Shown piece by piece: positions 1-5,895 of a stretch of DNA of 5,895 nt. The notes beneath the pieces are model-generated. The model did not search any database and was not told the origin of the DNA. It worked only from the letters and a program-made list of their open reading frames with translations. Numbering within the stretch: the stretch's first letter is position 1; each line of letters starts with the position of its first letter. The stretch covers positions 1 to 5,895 of the forward strand of contig JAJCYJ010000577.1 in assembly GCA_029262975.1 (NCBI GenBank). The letters are read 5' to 3'. Source of the stretch: Saprospiraceae bacterium (GTDB lineage Bacteria > Bacteroidota > Bacteroidia > Chitinophagales > Saprospiraceae). The translations under genes and the position numbers were made by a program.

Positions 1-954
1 GACGTCGTCGTTGCGAATGGCCGACACTGGCCCGATCAAAATGAGATATTTCTGAATTCGGGGAGAGGCACATTTACCGTTTCTTATAATTTGGGCACCT
101 ACAAATCCACATCTTATGCTGCAGAATTAGGAGACTTTGACCTGGATGGAGATCTTGATATTGCTGTAGGAAATGATCGGGCACCAAATAGATTATTTTT
201 TAATGATGGTCATGGTGTCTTTTCTGAGCAGGGTGGCTTTGGAGCGGATGATTCCCCTACGCGAAATATTACTTTGGGAGATATTGATATGGACAATGAT
301 TTGGATATTCTTGTGACCAACCGAGGTTATACGAATGAAATCTGTCTGAATAATGGCCATGGCGTTTTTGATTCTATTATACATTTTGGGAGTCGTGACG
401 ATTCTACAATAGACGTAGAAATGAATGATCTGGATAAGGATGGAGATATGGACCTAATCCTGGCCAACAGAGATAAAGGACAGAATTACATTTATCTGAA
501 TAATGATTTGAACTTTGAACATCGGATTCCCTATGGTACGGGTATTGACGAAACCCGAGCTGTCGCAGTCGCTGATTTAAACGATGACAATTACCCGGAT
601 TTGATTACTGCCAACATCGGTGAACCCAATCGGATCCATTTTGGAAATGCTAATCTTGACTATTCCACTAGTGTTGTCCTGGATACCCTATTCGATTATT
701 CCTATTCGATTGACGCTCGTGATTATAATCTCGATCAAGCGATAGATCTTGTCATTGCCAATTCAAGCGGTAAAAACTACATCTACAAAAATCTGGGAAA
801 TGGTATCAAATGGCAGAAAATCAAGCTTTCTGATCACGAGTTTGACACCTATGATATAAAGTTTGCCGATATAAACGATGATGGTTTACCTGATATAATA
901 GAGGCTAACTCAGATGAACTAAATCTGTATTATATCAACAGATCAGATAAATAG
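1..954 (+). CDS. FG-GAP/VCBS-repeat beta-propeller protein, 5' truncated
   Basis: The reading frame is open from base 1 to a TAG at 952-954, giving 317 residues with no start in the window, so the N-terminus and any signal peptide lie upstream. The visible protein is built almost wholly of FG-GAP/VCBS units: an Asp-rich Ca-binding loop (such as DFDLDGDLDI), a short strand ending in a conserved Asn, then an (N/R)-(I/L)-(Y/F)-x-N strand and a GxF turn. Six loops start at window residues 44, 93, 142, 191, 240 and 289, exactly 49 apart, and residues 1-20 are the end of an earlier unit. Such proteins are usually secreted or surface-bound, with a Ca-stabilised beta-propeller used for adhesion or ligand binding, or fused to other domains. 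The chain ends within the last unit, so no type IX sorting domain or anchor is visible at this C-terminus. Later loops lose some Asp ligands (DYNLDQAID). The TTG at 91 is inside a repeat and is not a credible start. The specific role is unknown. Confidence 0.9.
   Translation, partial: DVVVANGRHWPDQNEIFLNSGRGTFTVSYNLGTYKSTSYAAELGDFDLDGDLDIAVGNDRAPNRLFFNDGHGVFSEQGGFGADDSPTRNITLGDIDMDNDLDILVTNRGYTNEICLNNGHGVFDSIIHFGSRDDSTIDVEMNDLDKDGDMDLILANRDKGQNYIYLNNDLNFEHRIPYGTGIDETRAVAVADLNDDNYPDLITANIGEPNRIHFGNANLDYSTSVVLDTLFDYSYSIDARDYNLDQAIDLVIANSSGKNYIYKNLGNGIKWQKIKLSDHEFDTYDIKFADINDDGLPDIIEANSDELNLYYINRSDK
130..909 (+). repeat. Six protein-level FG-GAP units with exact 49-aa (147-bp) period
   Basis: The Ca-loop motif recurs at nucleotides 130, 277, 424, 571, 718 and 865, each 147 bp after the last. 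Loop cores read DFDLDGDLD, DIDMDNDLD, DLDKDGDMD, DLNDDNYPD, DYNLDQAID and DINDDGLPD. DNA identity between units is low, so this is an old, diverged protein repeat and not a recent tandem duplication. The end of a further unit at residues 1-20 is offset by 52 residues instead of 49. Confidence 0.85.
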
Positions 955-1093
955 CACAGCTGATTTTCGAGTGAGGTCATTATCATGTTATTAGAAACAT
1001 AGGATGTCTCAAATTCTCGGATTAGCGTAGATGGGCTACCACAATATTATTAATGTTATGATTATTGCTCATGTCTTATATCTTGAATTACAA

Positions 1094-1101
1094 TACTTTT
1101 G
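1094..1101 (+). promoter_or_regulatory. Candidate Bacteroidota -7 box upstream of scoA
   Basis: TACTTTTG matches the Bacteroidota housekeeping-sigma -7 consensus TAnnTTTG at all six fixed positions. It ends 18 bp before the scoA ATG, which implies a leader of roughly 10-15 nt. No TTG lies at the usual 19-21 bp upstream; the nearest TTG (1065-1067) would give a 26-bp spacer, so the -33 element is weak or absent. It would drive scoA-scoB and perhaps the genes beyond. Confidence 0.4.
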
Positions 1102-1119
1102 TACTCATAATTTGAATCT

Positions 1120-1818
1120 ATGAATAAGTTAGTGACCAATGCAAGCGAAGCAATCGTTGGCCTGAAGGATGGTATGACACTGATGTTGGGAGGGTTTGGC
1201 CTCTGCGGTATTCCTGAAAACTGCATATCGGCTATGGTCGAGTTGGGTGTCAAGGATCTTGTGTGCATATCCAATAATGCAGGAGTAGATGACTTTGGGC
1301 TTGGTCTTTTATTGCAAAAAAGACAAATACGAAAGATGATCTCTTCATATGTAGGAGAGAATGATGAATTCGAGCGACAGATGTTGAGTGGAGAGTTGGA
1401 AGTGGATCTCATCCCTCAAGGATCATTGGCAGAACGATGTCGGGCAGGCGGAGCAGGGATTCCAGCATTTTTTACGCCAGCGGGATTTGGAACCGAAGTT
1501 GCCGACGGCAAGGAAGTACGATCTTTTAATGGCAAACCGCATATACTTGAGCTAGCATTGACTGCAGATTTTGCAATGATAAAAGCATGGAAGGGAGACA
1601 GATATGGCAACCTAATTTATAAAGGAACCGCCAGAAATTTTAATCCTGTTATGGCAATGGCGGGTAAAATCACGATCGCCGAAGTAGAAGAAATAGTTGA
1701 GCCAGGAGAATTGGATCCCAACTTCGTCCATACACCCGGGGTATTCGTCCAAAGAATATTTCAGGGTAGTAATTACGAAAAGAGAATTGAACAACGTACG
1801 GTTCGCTCAAGGTCATAA
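1120..1818 (+). CDS. scoA: Succinyl-CoA:3-ketoacid CoA-transferase subunit A
   Basis: This 232-residue protein is the alpha subunit of a two-subunit 3-oxoacid CoA-transferase, a cytoplasmic enzyme that moves CoA from succinyl-CoA to acetoacetate, giving acetoacetyl-CoA and succinate for ketone-body or short-chain acid use. Recognisable family blocks, in order, are GGFGLCGIPE (residues 24-33), the SNNAGVDDFGLG stretch (51-62), ERCRAGGAGIPAFFTPAGFGT (105-125), the AWKGDRYGN segment (156-164), ARNFNPVMAMA (171-181) and the C-terminal YEKRIEQRTVR (219-229). The length is normal for bacterial ScoA. The ATG at 1120 gives the expected N-terminus, and no Shine-Dalgarno is evident, as is common in Bacteroidota. 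The beta subunit follows after 26 bp, so the pair is almost certainly co-transcribed. AtoD-type acetate-dependent transferases are related, but the residue blocks fit the ScoA/SCOT branch best. The catalytic Glu is carried by the partner subunit. Confidence 0.95.
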   Translation: MNKLVTNASEAIVGLKDGMTLMLGGFGLCGIPENCISAMVELGVKDLVCISNNAGVDDFGLGLLLQKRQIRKMISSYVGENDEFERQMLSGELEVDLIPQGSLAERCRAGGAGIPAFFTPAGFGTEVADGKEVRSFNGKPHILELALTADFAMIKAWKGDRYGNLIYKGTARNFNPVMAMAGKITIAEVEEIVEPGELDPNFVHTPGVFVQRIFQGSNYEKRIEQRTVRSRS

Positions 1819-1844
1819 TTCTTAGCAGATAAATAGAAAAAGAC

Positions 1845-2498
1845 ATGTTAGACAGAACAGGAATAGCTAAAAGAATCGCCCAGGAATTACAGGATGGATG
1901 GTATGTCAATCTTGGGATTGGTATCCCCACTCTTGTGGCTAATTATATACCGGAAGGAATCAATGTAGAATTTCAATCTGAAAATGGAATTCTGGGTATG
2001 GGACCATTTCCATATGAAGGTGAAGAAGATGCAGATTTGATCAATGCAGGTAAGCAAACCGTAACCATGTTACCTGGAGGATCCATTTTTGATTCTTCCA
2101 CAAGTTTTGCCATGATCAGAGGTCAACATGTGCAATTGACCGTACTTGGGGCAATGGAGGTAGCAGAAAACGGGGACATTGCAAATTGGAAAATTCCAGG
2201 ACGAATGGTGAAAGGTATGGGAGGGGCCATGGACCTGGTAGCATCCGCAGAGAATATCATTGTCGCCATGCAACACACTAACCGGAAAGGTGAATCCAAA
2301 ATACTTAAGAAGTGTACATTGCCACTGACAGGAGTGGGATGCGTCAAAAAGATCGTTACAAATATGGCTGTTCTTGAAGTGACCGATCAGGGATTCTTAT
2401 TATTAGAAAGAGCCCCAGGCGTCAGTGTAGAAGACATTAAAAATGCCACTGCCGGAAGGTTGATTGTGGAAGGAGACATTCCGGAAATGGTAGTTTAA
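1845..2498 (+). CDS. scoB: Succinyl-CoA:3-ketoacid CoA-transferase subunit B
   Basis: This 217-residue protein is the beta subunit that completes the CoA-transferase. The family's catalytic glutamate, which forms the glutamyl-CoA thioester, sits in the SENG motif as Glu46 (residues 45-48, within FQSENGILGMGP). Other SCOT blocks are NLGIGIPTLV (22-31), then GGSIFDSSTSFAMIRG, TVLGAMEV, NWKIPGRMVKGMGGAMDLV and, near the end, KCTLPLTGVGCV. The length is normal and no key residue is missing. It starts at ATG 1845, preceded by an A-rich stretch (AGAAAAAGAC) and no classical Shine-Dalgarno, 26 bp after scoA stops. The pair corresponds to the two halves of the fused mitochondrial SCOT protein. The physiological acid could be acetoacetate or another 3-oxoacid, which the sequence does not decide. 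Confidence 0.95.
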   Translation: MLDRTGIAKRIAQELQDGWYVNLGIGIPTLVANYIPEGINVEFQSENGILGMGPFPYEGEEDADLINAGKQTVTMLPGGSIFDSSTSFAMIRGQHVQLTVLGAMEVAENGDIANWKIPGRMVKGMGGAMDLVASAENIIVAMQHTNRKGESKILKKCTLPLTGVGCVKKIVTNMAVLEVTDQGFLLLERAPGVSVEDIKNATAGRLIVEGDIPEMVV

Positions 2499-2563
2499 CA
2501 AAATCAGTTTTTCTAATTTCCCCTATTTCGTCGGAGACAGAATCTTTTAATTATCCTTGCATC

Positions 2564-3283
2564 ATGCCCGTCATCAAACCAGCTTCAACTGTACTTGTCG
2601 TAAAAGATCATCCAGTTGATGGTATCAGAATACTTCTTCTTAAACGCAATAGTAAATTAAATTTTGCGCCAGATTATTGGGTATTCCCCGGTGGCAGAAT
2701 TGATACTATAGATGGCATTATGAATGATGCGATGGCTCATCAGACAGCACAAAAGGCAGCTGTACGAGAAGCATATGAAGAAGCTCAATTAGAGCTAGAC
2801 CCAAATCAATTGGAGTTGTTTTGCCATTGGACTACACCGTCAGGCGGTAATAAAAGATTCAGTACATGGTTCTTTTGTGGTCATTACGGTCCCGGCAATA
2901 AAGAAGTACAAATAGATCAAAGTGAGATTGTAGATTATAAATGGATACACCCGCAACATGCATTAAATGAATTGTCAAATAGAAAACTCAATCTCTTGCC
3001 TCCTACTTTTGTCACGCTTAATCGTATAAAAAAGGCAAGAACTTATCGGGATGTCCGGGAAGAATTTGCGCGGACTGGCATCGTTAGAGCGAAACCCGTC
3101 ACAATACTCGAAAATGGAAAATTCTTTTGTCTCTATCAAGGAGATGCCGGCTATGACGCAGCTGATATATTGCAGACTTCGTCCAAACACCGATTAGTAA
3201 TCGATCAAAACAATGGGACATTTGATTTCGAATATGAACATTGTGAACATATCCCACCCGTTAATGGAGGTGTGAATTTTTAA
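2564..3283 (+). CDS. Nudix hydrolase, NUDT19-like with expanded Nudix box
   Basis: This 239-residue protein begins with the Nudix strand ASTVLVV (8-14), then LLLKRNSKLNFAPDYWVFPGGR (24-45), and has the catalytic helix REAYEEAQL at 68-76. Glu69, Glu72 and Glu73, the expected metal ligands, are present. Two things depart from the classic GX5EX7REUXEEXGU box: Gly44 to Arg68 is 24 residues instead of 14, a 10-residue insertion, and the last Gly is Gln75. An insertion here is typical of the NUDT19/RP2-like branch, whose mammalian members hydrolyse CoA and acyl-CoA diphosphates. The C-terminal part (about 140-239) resembles the extra domain of those proteins only in a general way. There is no signal peptide, so it is probably cytoplasmic. 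It sits 65 bp after scoB on the same strand, which makes a CoA-related substrate attractive, but that is inference; another nucleoside-diphosphate derivative is possible. ATG 2564 is the first ATG after scoB in this frame and places the first strand correctly. Confidence 0.85.
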   Translation: MPVIKPASTVLVVKDHPVDGIRILLLKRNSKLNFAPDYWVFPGGRIDTIDGIMNDAMAHQTAQKAAVREAYEEAQLELDPNQLELFCHWTTPSGGNKRFSTWFFCGHYGPGNKEVQIDQSEIVDYKWIHPQHALNELSNRKLNLLPPTFVTLNRIKKARTYRDVREEFARTGIVRAKPVTILENGKFFCLYQGDAGYDAADILQTSSKHRLVIDQNNGTFDFEYEHCEHIPPVNGGVNF

Positions 3284-3349
3284 ACCTCGCTATTTGATCC
3301 TTCTTCTCCTCTAAATATTGCTATTTTACTGCTGAACATATAAAGAACA

Positions 3350-4198
3350 TTGAAAATTAGCATAAAGAACTTTATCGACTTTACCCGCCAGGATTTTCCG
3401 ATTCTGGATGACAACAAAAGCAAATGGATACTTATTCTCTTTTGTGCGTTTTTCGCCACCCTATTCTTGATTATATATAATCCGTTAAATGTCATAGGAT
3501 TTAAAATCAATACACAACTTGGTAACTTACTTTCTATAAAAAGTGCTGGTGTAATTGGTGCCCTGGTATTGATAATTACTCAATTTTATCTGAGACCGAT
3601 AGTAGGTGTCAGGAGACATTCAATTTTAAGTTTTTCACTATGGCTATTGCTCGAATTATCCATTCTTTCAATGGTTTTCTATGTGATTTATGGTGAAAGA
3701 GGACAACCTTTCTGGCATGAGTTATATCTCACCGTTGAGAGCACCGTCATGCTGGCCATTTTCCCGTACTCCATTGGGTGTATCCTGATAGCCCTGTATC
3801 GTACTAAACGAAACAAGCAGCAGGATCAAAAGCCGGCTATTTTAGAATTTGTTACATTACAAGATGAAAATGGAAAGGACGTCCTGACGGTAAGATCATC
3901 CGATTTAATTTATCTGAAAGCAGAAGATAACTATGTACAGGTGACTTACTTGCAAAATGGATCAATAGAGAAAAAATTGATCCGAAATAATCTAAAGACT
4001 CTGGAAATCAATCTAAACAATCCGAACCTCATTCGCATTCACCGGTCCTACATGATTAACAGACCTAATATTAATTCTATTGACAGGGAAGGTCGTAAAA
4101 TCGTGGTACAAATGAATTATGTTCAAGACACACGACTACCTGTTTCTTCTTCTTATAAACCTATGCTAGAGTCAAGTATTTCCAATTTGACCGCCTGA
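3350..4198 (+). CDS. Membrane-anchored LytTR-domain transcriptional regulator
   Basis: This 282-residue protein has four predicted membrane helices (about residues 26-45, 66-82, 91-114 and 126-150), a charged linker (RTKRNKQQDQK, 151-161) and a C-terminal LytTR DNA-binding domain (about 175-280). LytTR hallmarks are LIYLKAEDNYVQV (186-198), IRIHRSYMIN (228-237) and LPVSSSYK (263-270). It has no receiver domain, so it is not a classical response regulator. Bacteroidota carry many such one-component proteins, in which the membrane part presumably senses or recruits a signal. The start is TTG at 3350: an in-frame TAA at 3341-3343 lies just upstream, and the next Met is residue 108, inside the third helix. 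It follows the Nudix gene by 66 bp and precedes the receptor gene by 163 bp, a gap that holds LytTR-like direct repeats. The domain assignment is firm; the signal and targets are unknown. Confidence 0.9.
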   Translation: MKISIKNFIDFTRQDFPILDDNKSKWILILFCAFFATLFLIIYNPLNVIGFKINTQLGNLLSIKSAGVIGALVLIITQFYLRPIVGVRRHSILSFSLWLLLELSILSMVFYVIYGERGQPFWHELYLTVESTVMLAIFPYSIGCILIALYRTKRNKQQDQKPAILEFVTLQDENGKDVLTVRSSDLIYLKAEDNYVQVTYLQNGSIEKKLIRNNLKTLEINLNNPNLIRIHRSYMINRPNINSIDREGRKIVVQMNYVQDTRLPVSSSYKPMLESSISNLTA

Positions 4199-4223
4199 AT
4201 AGCCGGTACGAAGATTAAGGCAA

Positions 4224-4253
4224 GACGTTCATTAATTAGAGAACTACGTTGAA
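4224..4253 (+). promoter_or_regulatory. Putative LytTR operator: two direct repeats 21 bp apart
   Basis: GACGTTCAT (4224-4232) and TACGTTGAA (4245-4253) each match eight of nine positions of the LytTR half-site consensus [TA][AC][CA]GTTN[AG][TG]. They are separated by 12 bp, within the 12-13 bp known for AgrA/PlnC-type LytTR sites, so both would face the same side of the helix. They lie just after the LytTR gene and upstream of the receptor gene. A third, unpaired match (TTCGTTAAT, 4297-4305) lies downstream. The short motif means chance cannot be excluded. Confidence 0.4.
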
Positions 4254-4301
4254 TAGCTAATCCGGTTAACCACATATAGGCCATTTTTACCCCAAATTCG
4301 T

Positions 4302-4309
4302 TAATATTG
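4302..4309 (+). promoter_or_regulatory. Weak candidate -7 box for the receptor gene
   Basis: TAATATTG differs from the Bacteroidota -7 consensus TAnnTTTG at one fixed position. No TTG sits 19-21 bp upstream, which would fit a promoter needing an activator. If real, the leader would be about 45 nt and the direct repeats at 4224-4253 would lie roughly 60-90 bp before the start point. Confidence 0.2.
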
Positions 4310-4326
4310 ATATGAATATTCACGAA

Positions 4327-4350
4327 CTTTCTCTTCTTGTGAGAGTAAAG
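4327..4350 (+). other. Imperfect hairpin in the receptor gene leader
   Basis: CTTTCTCT (4327-4334) can pair with AGAG-T-AAAG (4342-4350) to make an 8-bp stem with one bulged T and a 7-nt loop. It ends 11 bp before the ATG at 4362 and 5 bp before the alternative ATG at 4356, so it could limit ribosome access. No T-tract follows, so it is not a terminator. The stem is AT-rich and its stability is modest. Confidence 0.3.
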
Positions 4351-4361
4351 AATAAATGATT

Positions 4362-5895
4362 ATGAAAAAACTTATACTGTACTTTTTTATTTCCACTTTA
4401 TTTTTATCAACGACACTGCTTTCGCAGAATACCATTTCGGGGGTCGTTTCAGGTAGTGATTCAGGGGAGCCTCTTATCGGCGCGAATGTGGTTATTGCAG
4501 GCACCTCCCAAGGTACCATAACTGAATTAGATGGATCATTTGAGTTTTCGACAGCGAGCCCCTACCCTGTTTTAATAACCCTTTCATACATTGGCTATGA
4601 GTCCCAAACGGTCATAATAAATGACGGAAATAGCGTGAACATCACTATGGTCTCTGCAAGTATTTTAGCTAATGAAGTGATAATTTCTGCTTCGAGAAGA
4701 GCTGAAAAGCTGCAGGAAGCGCCGGCAGCAGTATCTGTAATAAGTGCAGCTGAGGTAGCGAGTTCAGGAGGATCGGTATCACCTGTCAGAGCCTTGATTA
4801 ATACACCCGGAGTAGAATTACAACAACAGACAGGACAAAGAATAAATCTGGCTCTTAGAGGAAGTAGTGGCGTATTTTCTACAGATGTATTTCCCATGTT
4901 GGATTATAGATCATTGATTACACCGGGACTGGAATTATTTGATTCTCAAAATTCTCCCATTAATAACATAGATCTTGAGCGTATCGAGGTTGTATTGGGT
5001 CCAGGCTCCGCTCTATATGGTCCGGATGTAACCTCAGGGGTCGTACACTTTATATCTAAAGATCCCTTCAGACATCCTGGCACCACTGTGGAGCTGATAT
5101 ATGGTGAACTCAACACCTTTAAGACGGCCATCAGACATGCCGGACATAACGAAGAGGCCACATTCGGTTATAAGTTTAACGCACGTTATGGGAGCGGAGA
5201 TGACTTTACACTAAAAGCTGGTGATCCGGTAGATGATGCCGTATTGGCAAATTTTCAGGAAACTGTAAGTCGCGGATTCGTAACGCCTGGAGGATTTGTA
5301 GATCCGCAGCAAGATGGTCCGCTATTATTCTCTACAGGGAAAGTGCAGGACCCAAAATACTGGGCTGCTGCGGTAAACGGACAATTGCATTTCAGGCCTG
5401 ATGAAAATACTTCTGTAATCGGGTCAGGGGGCTGGAATGCTGGAAGCTCTATATTCTACAATGACCTGGGAGAAGGATTTACAAGTTCTAATGAAGTTTG
5501 GGGCCAGGTAAGATTAAATCACAAAGGTCTTTTTGCTCAGACCTACTTTATTAAAAATGATGGCGGTGATGACAGTGATCCCGTTTATCTAAACAGGACT
5601 GGGTTAATCGTACCTCTGGAGCGAACGCATTTTGAGGCCCAGGTGCAATACAACTTTGAGACACCTAACTTCTTAGATGCAGAATGGACTACAGGTTTTG
5701 ATTTCCGAAATGCCAAAGCGAATACTGAAAATCACGTTTATGGTCGCAACGAAGAAGATGATGATTATAGAATATTTGGAGGATACATACAGGCAAAATT
5801 AAAATTCGGAAGTAAGCTGGATTTGTTTTTAGCTGGCAGATATGACGGATATAATTTTACAGATCAAAAGACATTCTCACCACGAGCAGCATTGG
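4362..5895 (+). CDS. TonB-dependent outer-membrane receptor, 3' truncated
   Basis: The frame is open from ATG 4362 to the window edge, giving 511 codons; most of the beta-barrel lies beyond. The protein starts with a signal peptide (MKKLILYFFISTLFLSTTLLSQ, cut near residues 21-22). Next comes a carboxypeptidase-regulatory-like beta-sandwich (about 24-98; ISGVVSGSDSGEPLIGANV, SYIGYESQ). The TonB-box-like segment NEVIISASRR (104-113) follows, then the plug domain (about 116-235) with APAAVSVIS, INTPGVELQQQTGQRINLALRG and IEVVLGPGSALYGPDVTSGVV. Barrel strands begin near 240. Such receptors import a ligand across the outer membrane using TonB energy. The plug lacks the DEVVVTGYG start typical of SusC proteins, so it looks like a general TonB receptor; its substrate cannot be named. 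An in-frame ATG at 4356, directly after an in-frame TAA (4353-4355), would add only two residues; 4362 is preferred because MKK begins a standard signal peptide. The LytTR gene and its possible operator lie immediately upstream. Confidence 0.9.
   Translation, partial: MKKLILYFFISTLFLSTTLLSQNTISGVVSGSDSGEPLIGANVVIAGTSQGTITELDGSFEFSTASPYPVLITLSYIGYESQTVIINDGNSVNITMVSASILANEVIISASRRAEKLQEAPAAVSVISAAEVASSGGSVSPVRALINTPGVELQQQTGQRINLALRGSSGVFSTDVFPMLDYRSLITPGLELFDSQNSPINNIDLERIEVVLGPGSALYGPDVTSGVVHFISKDPFRHPGTTVELIYGELNTFKTAIRHAGHNEEATFGYKFNARYGSGDDFTLKAGDPVDDAVLANFQETVSRGFVTPGGFVDPQQDGPLLFSTGKVQDPKYWAAAVNGQLHFRPDENTSVIGSGGWNAGSSIFYNDLGEGFTSSNEVWGQVRLNHKGLFAQTYFIKNDGGDDSDPVYLNRTGLIVPLERTHFEAQVQYNFETPNFLDAEWTTGFDFRNAKANTENHVYGRNEEDDDYRIFGGYIQAKLKFGSKLDLFLAGRYDGYNFTDQKTFSPRAAL

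Noticed and set aside
1..954. Type IX secretion sorting domain or gliding adhesin anchor at the C-terminus
   Set aside because: The chain ends a few residues after the last FG-GAP strand, leaving no room for a C-terminal sorting domain.
985..1000. Small inverted repeat ATGTT/AACAT after the FG-GAP gene
   Set aside because: Only a 5-bp AT-rich stem with a 6-nt loop and no T-tract, too weak to call a terminator.
1062..1412. 116-codon open frame on the minus strand overlapping scoA
   Set aside because: It lies antisense to a strongly conserved coding region, shows no recognisable domain, and reads as low-quality Ser/Pro/Ile-rich translation typical of a shadow frame.
2552..2559. TATCCTTG resembling a -7 box just before the Nudix ATG
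   Set aside because: It has one mismatch and no -33 TTG at the right distance, and would give a leaderless transcript; the short gap to scoB makes co-transcription the simpler reading.
4595..4897. 100-codon minus-strand open frame
   Set aside because: It is antisense to the plug domain of the TonB receptor, whose frame is continuous and well supported, so this is a shadow.
4362..5895. SusC-type glycan receptor
   Set aside because: The carboxypeptidase-like domain is shared with SusC, but the plug start (EVIISASRR) lacks the SusC pattern and no SusD gene is visible in the window, so a substrate class is not assigned.

Overview
The window looks like chromosomal DNA of a Bacteroidota (Bacteroidetes) bacterium. 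The signs are an AT-rich composition, A-rich leaders in place of clear Shine-Dalgarno sites, a perfect copy of the Bacteroidota -7 promoter box (TAnnTTTG) ahead of one operon, and a TonB-dependent receptor with an N-terminal carboxypeptidase-regulatory-like domain. A membrane-anchored LytTR regulator and an FG-GAP/VCBS-repeat protein also fit that phylum. The genus cannot be fixed from the sequence alone. All six genes lie on the + strand, and the first and last are cut by the window edges.

Layout: (1) 1-954 is the C-terminal part of an FG-GAP/VCBS beta-propeller protein with a strictly regular 49-residue repeat. (2) After a 165-bp gap with a candidate promoter come scoA (1120-1818) and scoB (1845-2498), the two subunits of a 3-oxoacid CoA-transferase. 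(3) A Nudix hydrolase (2564-3283) with an expanded, NUDT19-like Nudix box follows 65 bp downstream. (4) A four-helix membrane protein with a C-terminal LytTR DNA-binding domain (3350-4198, TTG start) follows 66 bp later. (5) A 163-bp gap contains a pair of LytTR-type direct repeats, a weak -7 box and a leader hairpin. (6) A TonB-dependent outer-membrane receptor starts at 4362 and runs off the right edge.

How the genes may work together: scoAB activates acetoacetate or another 3-oxoacid with succinyl-CoA. The adjacent Nudix enzyme belongs to a branch that includes CoA/acyl-CoA diphosphatases, so a shared CoA theme is possible but is inference. The membrane LytTR protein is well placed to control the downstream receptor gene, because two 9-bp elements resembling LytTR half-sites lie 21 bp apart just after its own stop codon. 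That is the most testable observation here. I see no RNA genes, CRISPR, insertion sequences or defence system, and no strong case for an entirely new system; most of the window is ordinary bacteroidotal gene content.
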